Shown here: piece after piece, positions 1 to 11,682 of the stretch
Numbering within the stretch: position 1 is the first letter of the stretch
Layout: every line of letters begins with the position of its first letter
Source: Triops longicaudatus
Lineage: Eukaryota > Arthropoda > Branchiopoda > Notostraca > Triopsidae
Assembly (NCBI GenBank): GCA_022885665.1
Contig: JAGQDJ010000070.1
Span: 248,001 to 312,000 of the forward strand
DNA: 64,000 bases
Direction: 5' to 3'
The notes under the pieces: model-generated
Told to the model about the DNA's origin: nothing
The model's database searches: none
What the model saw: the letters and a program-made list of their open reading frames with translations, nothing else
Position numbers and translations under genes: made by a program

Positions 1-1543
1 ATATCTACAACACTCTTTTAGCTGAGCTTTCTCCCAAAGGTGTTCCAATATTCAAATAATACTGCTAAACTACTGGTAAGTACAAACACTAGGAAAATTA
101 TAAAATAATACATTTGCCTTATCTTGTCGTTTCGTTTGGTTACACACATGGTTGAAAATGAAATAAAAACTACGCATTATACAAAGTCTCAGTTTGCCTT
201 TCTACGCTGTACTTTAATTATTTTGCTTCAGTATATGTTGTTTTGCATCTACTCCTTCTTTAGGAACTTTGAAGGGGTACTTGAACCACGCTTCCTCCTA
301 TTTTAGGCCTAACATTCCTCTCTGACTGGAAATTTCTACCCAATTTCCCCCGGCAAGCTTGTTCGCAAACTTCTAATCGTCTCTAATCGGAAACATCTGC
401 CTTCTGGTCTTCCCAACTCCAATTACAGTGTCGTACCTCTGGCCCTCCCGCAACTTGGAACCTTTTACAACCTCGGAGCTCGCGTGCGTCCCTTTTGTTT
501 CCTTAACTGAACTGATGCCAAACCTGCGTCCCACCCAAAACTGTCCAAAAAGCCTCTACACAATATAATACCCCCACCTTTTACCCCCTGTCAATCGAGA
601 ACAAAGCAGATGGTCATCCCTGACGATCTAACACAGTTTTCTCCCTGAACACGGCTTCGTCGAAATCTTTCATTCCCCGAGTCTTCCTTTCTCTCTCGAA
701 TTCCCCTTCTCTCTTACAATCTTTGCGCTCTGGCCATCTTTCCAGGACTGGGTAATTGACTCGACCAGGCGTAAAGACGAGAATTACACACTGTATTCGA
801 TGCATCCGCCAACTCCATAGCGAAACGAAAGCGTATTACTACGCAGTGGGCCTATAGTTCATCAAAGTACGCCAACACGTACCCCGGTACGTACACAGAC
901 AGCCTAAGAGTGCAAGACAAGCTAATTGAGCGTAAAAGCTGTGCTCGTAGAAAGGGTGAAGCCTGCGAAAAGGAAATGAGCCGTCAAATGGCTTTTCTTC
1001 TGCCAACTCTTTTTCCCGCCAAAAATTCATTGCTGCCAGGGTAGCCATGGATAGTTATCAATAAGTACCTAAGTGCTAATTTGGAGGGAGAGGGGGAAAG
1101 CAATGTTCACTTCATTTGCTCCCTTTGCATTTGCTTCCATCAACCCAATCGGTCCAATCTTGTTGGGTTCTTTGTCTAATTTGATCGACGTTTCCCTGTC
1201 AACGACATTGTATACTCAAAGGTGTGCCCGTGCGGAAGATAGGATCTAAAATGGAGGCGAAGAGGGGAGAACAGAGGAGATTGCGAGTTATTGAAATACC
1301 CCATGCGAGAAAAATAGGCTTGCTTCCATTGCTACTCATGTGCAACAAACGTACTTTCACCGTTTATTCACCGTATATAGTCAACGTTTATTCCGGAAGC
1401 AAGGAACAAATACGAAAAACTTTCCTGTATGCATTGTTTAGAGACCATGTCCTGGTATTTACCCCATTGTAATCGACAGTTCATGAAGGGGTTCCATAAA
1501 CGTGCACGGAAAGCTGGTACGAAAATAAAACCTCTAACCGTAA

Positions 1544-1739
1544 GCTGGCGTAACCGGGCGAACCGTGCTTACTCCGGGCTGACGAAACTAAAGCGCGCTG
1601 CTAGCCTGACCGGGGAAGCTATGCTTTCTTCGGCCTGCTGAGGCAGCATGGGAGGGGAACCGCGCTTTTCCTTCCTACCGAACGTTGCTGCTGGCGTAAC
1701 CGGGCGAACTGCGCTTACTCCGGTTTGTCTGATAAACTA
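1544..1739. repeat. Direct repeat pair, about 48 bp, 146 bp apart
   Basis: Copy 1 is 1544-1590 and copy 2 is 1690-1739. They share the 17-base core GCTGGCGTAACCGGGCG followed by a similar GCTTACTCCGG segment and a shared AAACTA end. The DNA between them (about 1600-1640) has a more decayed, similar pattern. It looks like the remains of a short tandem or dispersed repeat of unknown family. Confidence 0.7.
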
Positions 1740-4700
1740 GTACTTTATGAGCTTTTGGAAAGAATCAATAATTATACGCATTTTCCTCAGTCTCTTAAAC
1801 TCCAGAACACTGGAATAGCCCTTAAAGTCTTTACCTCGAAAGACGAAAGGTCATTTTCCAGACTCCAAATCTTGGAAGACGATCAAATCAGTTTTATCTC
1901 GTTCAGATCTTGCATCGAATCGGAATACTTGCCAAGAAAATTACAACGTACCAAAACGCGTTTTGCAGCCCCCCAATGCATCTCAGCAGGGAATCCCATA
2001 AAGTTATAACAAAAAAAGCCAATTAGAATCGTCCAGCTTGAAAATGCTGCTCCTAACCTGGCTTCAAAGCCCTTCTGCAATTGTTTCACCCCAGTCTGCT
2101 TTTTACCACAGGAAATTCTTAGCAGATTACTTTGTCAGAGCTGAAAAAAGGCGAAACAGAGGAAAAAAGGACGAGACAAGAAACACTAATAAATGAGTGG
2201 TCATAAGAACGTCCAACCCCCTTTGACAGACAGCCGCTTTAATGAGTTCATTACTACAGTTAAAACTTAGAAGGCGGTTTCTCTCCGACCACTCCACGAC
2301 GAGAACACGAGTTGGGTGGCTTTTCGACTCCCTTATACATTTCTCTCCCAAAATCACCTTTCCGGACCGAAAAGTAAGTCTCGTGACAAACGACTAGCAC
2401 TTCTTCTTCACTAACCCACCGAAACAATCAACTCCTACAAGATAGAAACGTCAGAACAAAAAAAAAAAAAAAAAAAAGCTAAAAGGCAAAAATGGTAGAA
2501 AACAGTTGTTTCGTACCTTAAACCTCTACATGCAACAAAAATGGATTGTCCCTCTTAAACCTGGCGTTTTTTTCTCCTTCTTTCGGTTCGATGCTGTAGG
2601 TTGCCTACATATCCATCACTATGATCTATGCGAAGGCCTTCCTAAAGTTAATGTTAGAACAGAACCCGCGGACAGATGGGTGTTCTACCATTTTTCCGCT
2701 TGGAAAGCTCTTAAAAACGCTTTCCTGCCCCTTTTTTCCGGTGAAAACTAAAAATTGAGATGTTCAGAAGGAAAGAGTTCCATTAAAGGTATTTTTTTAA
2801 AATCAATGTCTTTGTGATAGAGACATTCCGGCGTCGAAATACACGTTCTCTAAACTCCGGGAATCCCAATAAAATGCTGGTTTCTACGTTGCCGACTGTA
2901 CGGTGTTCTAAGCCTCCCATGCCTTTATTGTTTTTATGTATTTTTCAGGACATTTTCAAGGGAATTCATAATCAATTCCCGTGAGAAAGAAACCATGTGT
3001 TAAATCTCCCGTAAAGTTTTCTACACCACTGCAATAAACTAGTGTCAAAACCGACGTTATTATGGAAGTAACTGTGAACTATTCTCGAAAACGAGTGCTA
3101 AACAAATTCGCAGAAATTGGTAGAGTAAATAGCACACGACAAATAGAATGCTTCCAATTAAATGGAACCTGTCTGTAAACTTTCTTGTGTTTAGCCTATT
3201 TAACACAGCTACAACGAGCCTGGAGTTGATCATAACTGTCTGCGAAGGAGAGAATGAATTTCGCAATCTGCGAACCGAAGCGAAAGTGGACACGCGCGAT
3301 CACTCAACTTGATAAGATTGATTACAATCGTACTTCTAGCGAAACACCTTCAACCGCACCTAATAACGCACTACCTTCGTGTAGTTTTTCTCACAAAAGA
3401 CAACATAAGTTGCCAATTCCAAACAAATTTAATGGTGCGACTAGCTTGGTTAAACACGAATTAAACAAAAAATTTTAGTTTTTCTGTCTACAAGTTTCTT
3501 TTCTCGTTTGGTTGATCTATTTTACAACACTGTTGACAGTTCGCTTTAACGTAAACGCATCGTGCAACGATACTAAAAATCTGCTCATTTTAGACTTTAT
3601 TTGTATTTATTTTTTGAAAGTGTTTTCACACAATTAAGTTCAGCTGCATGACAAGCTGGTTTCAGTTCACGCAGTTGAGCCTATATGTTTCCACGTTCAC
3701 GGCTCTGACAACTCGGATCAAGAAGACGCCAAAACAACGTGGGACCAAAGGCACTTCTTTCTCCATTTTTGACTCTTATCTTGAACTATGTACGAATTCC
3801 TGCCCTGTGCAGGACAACCCAACTCTTTCTGCCCAGTTGTGTTTTCCACTTTGACAAAAGAAACGCCGCTAGATAGCTTAGATAATCCCCAGTCCCATCA
3901 TTACTCATTTATTACCTTTGGCTTCGCAAAATCCCTACAATTTATTCACGTAAACTTAACATTTTAGGCCTTCCAGTAAATACTTTAAATGTCCTTTAAA
4001 TCTGTTCTAAAATGTGTAGAATTTTTTTAAAAAATAGTTCATGCATTAAAATACTTTGCGACCCAAATAAGCGGACTGAGATGTACAAAATAAAAAATAG
4101 TTCAACAAAGCTGCGGACTTGGAGAAGAAAAAACAGGCTGACAATGACAAAGGACTGCGACATTGACACGTCAAGCTGATTTTCCAGCGAAAGCGATGAC
4201 CGATTGGCAAACATGGCCGGAAAAAATGGTTTTGCTGCCCTCATATGTTTGGGTTTACGGGAGGCCAGAGTTAAGTTTATGACTTATGCACGAGTTGAAT
4301 AAGGAAGAAGACCAAAGAGCCAATGGATTTTTACCCCTTTCTTGGATGTCAACTTTAAACTGCTCCCCCCCGCCAAGTTTCCAAAATTCCAGCCTACGTA
4401 AACAGGTCATTCTTCATTTCTTTCACAGACTGTCGCCTTTTTCTGCACTTTACGATTTCCCAATAGCAGATAAGCTTGCTATGAAACCTTGCGCGCAACA
4501 GACTCCATAGAACTTTTCCATTTTTTAAAACTGAGATTGTCTTTACCGTGAAAGTACATTTCTGTGACGCCAAAAACGATAAAGAATGTCCAACTGAACA
4601 CTTTTTCGAGAGCTCAGTACATGAAGAAAATGCGGAAGAAGCTTCTCTCTGTCCTTTTCGGCATAAGTATTAAACTTTGTCGTTGACTTGCCAGGAAAGC

Positions 4701-6197
4701 ACTGCGTAGCCTTGAGTTCCCATTTTTACAGCTCCATTGTTCTTTTCTGGCTTTTCCAATGCCCAAGATTCTTCACTGGGTTTTTCAACTCTTGTTTGCT
4801 TAAGGCACTAATTATTAAAGGGTCATCTCCGGTAGTAACGTCAAATAAACGTACTCTATTTAAAGTAAACAAACATGACTTTACTGGACAACTTGATTTC
4901 GCAAAGGGAAAAACGTTACGTTTCCTGTTTGCCCATAAGAAGTGCTTAGCCTAAGTAGAGGAAAAGTCTAAGTATATGAATAATAGAGACGTAATGTTGG
5001 TATTTCACAGATACAATACAGATAGTGTATTGTAATACTGGAAAACATGAGTAACCTTTATATGTTTACACAGACAAAGGAAACAGAAAGTCTCGCAACG
5101 GCAGAAGTTAACTATGTCTACAGTAAAATCTCTCTGTGGCAAAAGTTCGGTTATAGCAAAAACATCGGCTAATGCGAAGCTTTATAATGAAGTCGCGTTC
5201 CGACTTGTGTAAGTGAACGTAAAAGCGTCTACACCAAATTTCTTACACATGGAACAATTTTGCAGTCCTCCGGGAAAAGCAGAATTGTGTATCAATGGAA
5301 TTCCACAAAGCTTTATCTTCGCTACCGAAGCTTTTCTACTGGAAGAATGGTGAAACTTATTTGAAGCAATTAGTTACTATTTCTTCAAAGTAGCGAAGTT
5401 ACTTTAACCAAAGTAGACTAGGCACTTTTCGTGAAGAACCTGCTTTATTGTTAATCGAGCTTTGTTATATCCATTTTGGCTCGTCCTTAAGGCTTTCTAT
5501 TTAGCTGATGGAATAATTCGAAAGAACTGCGAGAAATCGTACGAAATTAAAGGTACTCATCGGCTTCTGTTACTTCAGCGTCGCCTTTTGAAGCAATTCA
5601 AGACTATCTAGATAATTCCGATCCCTTTTAAGAAAATATAATATTATTATTACTCAAAAGGGCTTTGTATAGTGTAATAATTTGAGTTACCATCGTTGGC
5701 ACAAAAACCATTTGATCGAAGAAGCAATTGCTTGGAACTTTTAGTTCGTGCAAACGTGTGGATTTCTTGGATATGACTCAGCACTTTGCCATAGAGTCAT
5801 TTCATGTTTGCGAGGGGTAATAAGACATGATGACAGAAAATCAATCTTACCTCCTTTAAAGGAACTTTGCACGCAAGGAACGGTGTGCCTTTAATTTGGG
5901 CGCCAACAGCTTTATAGGGTAACCATCTGGAAAATGATTAAAATCCATTAAATAGAACGCTTTCTATGAAATAAGTAGTTCCCTTACCTGTCTGGAATTC
6001 CACCTTTGCCCTTCATTATATATTATTTCAATAAAATCTGAAACTGAATATTCACTTGTTATTGCACTGTATACAAACTTCGTGAAATCTGAAAACGGCG
6101 CCTCTAGCGGTAAGCTAGCAAGATCAAATACGCGGGGCTTTTTGAAAATAAGGTTCCTGATAGCATTTCTAGACAGTGGTGGTACGAGGGTGGGATA

Positions 6198-6300
6198 GAA
6201 TATACGAGTTTACAATAACAACGTTACGAATACGAGTTTCCGTTAAAAGACGAATTCGAGTTGACGCCAAAAATGCTAAAAAAATACGAGTTTCCAATTA
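6198..6300. repeat. Degenerate ACGAGTTT(CC) repeat patch
   Basis: The words TACGAGTTT, TACGAGTTTCC, TTCGAGTT and TACGAGTTTCC recur at irregular spacing over about 100 bp. No protein is encoded. It may be a decayed minisatellite or a cluster of related binding sites; the sequence does not tell which. Confidence 0.4.
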
Positions 6301-6923
6301 TATAGGAAGTTTGTAAGCGTTCAAATAGAGAAAACTGCGACCGCTTTGCGTGGTCCGTATATTTTGAAGCATTTATATCTTCTTTGTTCTAAAGAACAGA
6401 AAAGAAAGAAATATCTACACGGCGCTAGAGGAGAAAACTTCCACTTGCCTTCTGAAAAAATCAGGTTTATCTTGTTGCACGACGCTTATGCACATTCACG
6501 AAAATTGCAACGCTTGAAGCTTATGCTTTTCCACCGGACTTCTTCCTTCGGTTCCGTAAAGCACGACACCGAGAATATATGCAGAACACCCTTAGCAAAT
6601 CATGCACCGTTGCACGTTTCAAGAGTCTGAGCAACGCAAACCAGCTTCATATGCTGTGGTGATTCACGTTTTCCTACCACGAAAAGCTTGGCCATAAATC
6701 TACCCAAATAGGTCAACTAACCAAATTTTTCGTAAAGGCAGCCAGGAAACATTTAAATACATTGGCCTTTTCGAAAATTCACCTTGTACCGAAAAGAAAC
6801 CGTATATTCAAAGCAAGCCAAAAGAAAATGAAAAAGTATCTAGCGCATAAGACGGAAATATGCCTTTCGAAAAGGTCGTTGTTTAGCATTTCAGAAGCCT
6901 GCGCTGGCGGGCAATTGAATTGC

Positions 6924-6931
6924 TATATATA
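6924..6931 (+). promoter_or_regulatory. Candidate TATA box of first IR gene
   Basis: TATATATA lies 70 bp upstream of the predicted ATG at 7001, which fits a short 5' leader. No clear initiator was seen about 30 bp downstream, so this is weaker than the promoter of the second IR gene. Confidence 0.35.
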
Positions 6932-7000
6932 CTTCCAAGGATTTTTGCAAAAATGTAGTGAAAGACAATGTATACGCCATTAACCTCCAGAAGGACTTCG

Positions 7001-9876
7001 ATGTTACGCCTAATGAAGCCATTACTTCTCTGTACGTTTCTGCTTCCGGTGCGTTCACATTTGTCCACGATAGGTAAGGCGGTAATAGGGAGAGTAAATT
7101 GAAACGGGGTTCTAATTGGCAAGAATTACGAAGAACTTTCTTGTAGGGATTCTACACGACGGATCTTGGAAAAGCATTCGCACTCTTTACGAACAATCAA
7201 TTGCTACTTTCCAGTTAATTCTGCGAGATGTTCAACGCAACCACCTAATTACTTCGGGTGACGTTAGTTTTTCTCGAAAATTGGCACTCAGTGCTTTCGA
7301 CCTAGTTCACGACCCAAGCCCAATAGTCAAATGGAACTATGTAGTCATCATTTCAAGTTGTGCAGTCACACAACGTATTCTTCAACGTTATGACGAAGTT
7401 TTACGTACTAAGCCTGTTTTGATTTTAACTTTGGACCGTTGCTCCATTCCCAAACAAATGACCACTGTTTACTTAAAACTTGCGCAGGTGAGTTGACATT
7501 TCATACTTGTTGTAGCATCCTTGAGAGCTTAGTTGAATAACTTGAACACATTACTTGAATTTTTAGGATTGTGTAACGTGTTTCCAAGATGTCTTCATTG
7601 CTTGGTTAAATTCACAACATGTGCATGTCGAATCTTACAATGGAGATCAGTTAAGTTTGTTCAAAGAAAGGAATCTGGCTGCAAAGGAGTATTTACGGCA
7701 AAATTCTCCCAAGTTAAGCACCATACAGGTACTTCGTTTGTGTTTTGGCTACTTTAACATGTAATATGAAACTTCTGTACTGAACGCCAGTTGCCTCCTA
7801 TGGTAGAACTTTCTAAGGCTCACAATGGCGATTTAAAAGCGAAGGGGCTATTCATGGACATAGTGAACGCCATTGTAGACCCAACCGGTGCGAAATTCAC
7901 CCTCACTTTTCCAGGCAATCCACCTGCGCCGCCGATGATTGGTGGGCTCGAAAACGGCACGTGGACTGGGCTTAATAGAATGGTGTATCGCCGGGTAAAA
8001 ATACTGAAAATACAAATTTCAGCTTGGATTCCAGTCATTTGCTACAAACAATAACTAGCTTTGCATAATACTTTTAATACTTTAAATGCCCATGTTAGAA
8101 ACTGCTGATACTCGTGAATTACGAGTTTTGTATGTTAAAAATATATCTGTTCTTAGGAAGTGGATTGCGGAGTCTACGCGTACGCAACTACCGCGGAACG
8201 TAACCGTGATTTCGACATTTTCACGTCAGGAAATTCTATTGTCACCATGGCTATTCTGATCCCTGCACCGGAATTTGTTCACAACCTCGACGGCTTGGTT
8301 AAACCTTTTCATTTTAAGGTAGTTGACCCTTAAATCAATGTGTATTTGAATTACGCGTGAAGCCCACGACTGCGAGTTTCTACTGTTTTAGCGAACTAGC
8401 TTTGTTGAAGGAGGAATTACAATGTTGTTTTTAGGTTTGGATTGTCTTGTTAATCACAGCTTTTATCACCGTCATGGTTCTCGCGAGCTTCAGCAAGAAA
8501 AACGGTAGTTACTTGGAAGCTTGTGGATACCAACTGGTAATCGTTGTGCAGGTGATTTGCAGCCAAGGTAAGCGCTGTCCTTTTGTACCCTATTCCAAAT
8601 AAGAAATGAAATAAATATGGCTATAAGTTATAGTGTTTTATTAGGTCTATATGATTTCAGGGAGTGACACACCAGACAAAAGTATGGCAGGTCGCCTGGT
8701 GAGTGGAGGCTGGTGCTTGGTAGCCTTAGTTTGTGGGTACGTGTACACTTCCACCTTGACGTCGTACATCGCCGTACCTAGCGCTCAGCCGAAGCTGGAA
8801 TCGTTGGCTGATTTGGCCTACAAACGACCCGTCAAGCCTTTAGTTTTTGGCTGGGGCATATACAACAACCAGTTCGGGGTAAACGAGCAGATTTTATTTC
8901 TTAGAAAGTTCTCTGTGTTTGTTAGAATGAATGTTACATCAAATCACTGCAAATTCGTTACGTGTTGGTCTTTTCCCTATTTAAAAAAAAAAATAGAAAG
9001 CAAGGGAAGGTCCGTCTGCCATCTTACGAGATTACTTTGCTAAACACCCAGACAGCGTTTTGACGGATTTCAGGGAAGGAATTGAAAAGGTCCGTTCCGG
9101 AGATTACGCATTCATATCGGTAATAAGCCCTATTTTAAAACTACTGAGTCTTCATAGTATTCGGAAAGATGTCTTTTTGCCTTAAAATACGATTTAAGAA
9201 ATCGAATATGAACCCAAAAAATCTTCCGATCACACAGTATGTCTTAATTTACATCAAGTACAGCACAGTAATGTGCATGAAAAGCTTTATTAAGCAGCCA
9301 AATCAGACAGAATTGTTTCTACTTTTGTGTAATGTTTCGTAATATCGAATTTTAGCCAAGCTTCCAGGAAATTTGGCTTCATTTGATTCATACTTCGCAT
9401 TATTTCTGCAGTCCTTATCGATGCTGCAGAACCTAGTTGACCAAGATTATAGAAGAAATGGCCGATGTAGTTTTACTATAGCTCGACAAGCTATTTCTCT
9501 GGATCTGGTCACGTGGATTTTTTCAAAGAATTCAGCTGCTTCCGTGGTCTTTAATACTGGGTATGTGATACATTCGTACTTCGTCAAACGCACTTTGATT
9601 TAAGCGCATATTTCCTAGTATAGGAAAACGAGTCCTAAAGCAGCAATATTTTGTTTCTGCAGGTACACCCGAGCACGGGACTTCGGATTAGAAGACTTCT
9701 TGACCCAAGCTTACGGAATGGTGGCGAAATACTGTCAAAAGGAAAATGATTTCTTGAAACCTGACCCGAAATTCACTTTAGCAAAAATCAAGAGTTGCTT
9801 TCTGGTATTGGCTTTCGGGTTCCTTGTGGCACTGATTTCATTCTTGGCAGAAATTTGCACCCATTATTCATTGTAG
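7001..9876 (+). CDS. Ionotropic receptor (IR, iGluR-like), copy A
   Basis: Predicted ligand-gated cation channel of the arthropod ionotropic receptor family, probably a plasma-membrane chemosensory protein of 592 aa. Ten exons: 7001-7073, 7147-7487, 7567-7728, 7791-7994, 8157-8318, 8435-8567, 8661-8878, 8997-9119, 9412-9560, 9663-9876. The first exon encodes a signal peptide (MLRLMKPLLLCTFLLPVRS). It is followed by a divergent N-terminal half with no full amino-terminal domain. S1 contains a candidate ligand-contact Arg in ATTAERNRDFDIFTSG. M1 is about residues 315-333 (VWIVLLITAFITVMVLASF). The QGSDTPDKSMAGR segment before M3 matches the iGluR QGSD..KS.xGR signature. M3 ends TSTLTSYIAVP in place of SYTANLAAF. 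S2 follows, then M4 at about 566-586. All splice phases agree and the frame is open throughout. The family assignment is firm; the ligand is unknown. Confidence 0.85.
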
Positions 9877-11599
9877 ACGGGTTAGTTACGTTTAATTCTT
9901 CTTCACTGAAACGGGAGGTCCTGCCTCCCCTCCCACCCTCCTCCTCACCCAGTCTGCTCAAGCAAGGCGAAGACATGCGACGGAGGTCCGCCGGCTTTCC
10001 TCTCTTTGCCTTCTTTGCTTTCCTCGTTCCCTGCACGCTGCGCCTCGTGCGTCCTGGACCACCCTTCTCCCACCTCCGCTTCCTCCCAAGACTGTAAGGA
10101 TCATTCACAACAATGAAAAGGAAGCCCACTTCTGAGCTATGCGATCTAAAAATCTCTTGCGGATAGTCATCTGTGTAAACAAGACTTACGGGAACTCCAA
10201 GCGAACGGCAAGGATCTTGCGAAGTTTGGCCTACCCTGTTACATGACGAGCCATCGCTGCACTTGCCCGAACTTGCTCGTAGCCCCGACGAGTATTTCAA
10301 GCCTGCAAACCGCGCTGCTTTTGAAACAGCAAGCTTGCGTGCTATGAGCGGCAGCCAGTTTATTCATGCTTTCCGTCGATCTCGTCTTTCTGTTTAAGTG
10401 AATTGTAATTACTGAGCAATACACTTCGATTAAGTTCGATTGTGTAATTATTCGTTTTTTCACGCGTAAAGAACACTGTAAGCGGCCTGCTCCGCTTTAT
10501 TCAAAATAAACAGTTCTGCATGTGCGTAGTATTGCCGCCTTGCGAAACTCGTCAATGCTTCAATTCACGTAAGAACTTTTACGAGACTCAGCTGTAAATG
10601 TAAGCATGAAAAGCGAGAAGGGCACAAATAGGATTAACTAACAAAAAAGGGGGCAAACATTAGACAGAAATATTTTAAAAAATGGTCATACAAGGCTCAC
10701 GTACCAAAGCATATGATGGCCTATTACGCTCTATAACGGAGCTAAATATCATCGTACTTTTCAATTTCCGATGACAAAAACAACGCGAGATACACAAGGA
10801 TTAGTGTTATATCAACGTGGACAACTCCACGCGGGTTATGCCCTGTTTCGGATTTCTTCATACATCCATCGAAAGCTTTGCAATTTTCCTCCGTTCCTCG
10901 GCCAACCGTGCCTCCCAGCCTCCCCTCACTCCCACTCCTCTTTCTCCCCGTTACCGTGCACACGGGCACAGGTAGGAAGCATGTTCCTCAAGAAATGTTT
11001 GAAAAAAAGATACAGTGCCCGCAGGCAAGTAGGGACAAGGCTCCCGGCCTTCGCTGCCTTCCCAACCGAGCGCAACAACGGGCACGACGCTGCCTGGACA
11101 TGCAGCTGTCACTTGGAGCGCGTTATGACCATAACATTTTTTGCACTGTCACTTGTAGTGAACTGTTGCGTAAATAAGGTGGATTATAGTATTTCCATCA
11201 AGAATACCTGGAAAGTGTAAATAAAAATAAGGGCTTTCTTAGTTGTTGAGTATAAATGTGTCATTTTCGTTCATTGATTTGTAGCGTACTCGCTTTTTTT
11301 TTCGTCTTGTCGTTCAAGCAATGCTGTATTCTTTTGTAGTTTAGCCGTCGAACTGGCTTCTTGTTTTCATGTGATCGTCACGTAATATTCGGTCTTAGTA
11401 ACTCAAATCTCGCAAAACAGAAATTTGTATGCGAGAGAAAAGATCACGCAATATTGTGACCTTATCAACGTGACTTGTCAAACTGACAATGACGGTTGAC
11501 AACTCTTTCTTCACGGACCTAAATCTCAAAGGTTCATTTATCGAGCGGAGGCCATTTACATTTTAATTCGCATAACTCCCGGGACTTCACTTACAAGCT
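9877..11599. other. Spacer between the two IR genes
   Basis: No exon was recognised. Two GC-rich, pyrimidine-rich islands (about 9900-10100 and 10870-11110) stand out from the AT-rich surroundings. Each carries several C-runs on the plus strand, so G-runs on the minus strand. The open frames across them are compositional and show no family resemblance. Confidence 0.45.
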
Positions 11600-11635
11600 T
11601 ATATAATCGTTAACAGAAACATTTCGGCTTCAGTT
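11600..11635 (+). promoter_or_regulatory. TATA plus initiator promoter of second IR gene
   Basis: TATATAAT at 11600-11607 is followed 32 bp later by TTCAGTTCG, a good arthropod initiator (TCAGT) with its A at 11632. The predicted ATG is 51 bp further on at 11683. The spacing is that of a standard TATA/Inr core promoter. An intact promoter argues that copy B is, or was until recently, transcribed. Confidence 0.6.
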
Positions 11636-11682
11636 CGAGTTTTCCTTTCTTCTGATATTCACCACAAGCTTAACACATTGCG

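Larger units (their letters stand above)
1..7000. other. Gene-poor left flank
   Basis: No exon chain or recognisable protein was found on either strand. Open frames are all under 100 codons, AT-rich and without homology that I recognise. The stretch holds a poly-A run near 2458-2477, a pair of direct repeats at 1544-1739, and a degenerate ACGAGTTT-type repeat around 6200-6300. The last few hundred bases are the upstream flank of the first IR gene. Confidence 0.5.

Noticed and set aside
1..7000. Search for a further IR copy or fragment upstream of copy A
   Set aside because: No TSTLTSY, GSD or M1-like coding segment was found in this stretch on either strand.
9788..10300. 170-codon minus-strand frame
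   Set aside because: It overlaps the last exon of IR copy A in antisense and a GC-rich pyrimidine island. The composition explains its length and no family is recognised.
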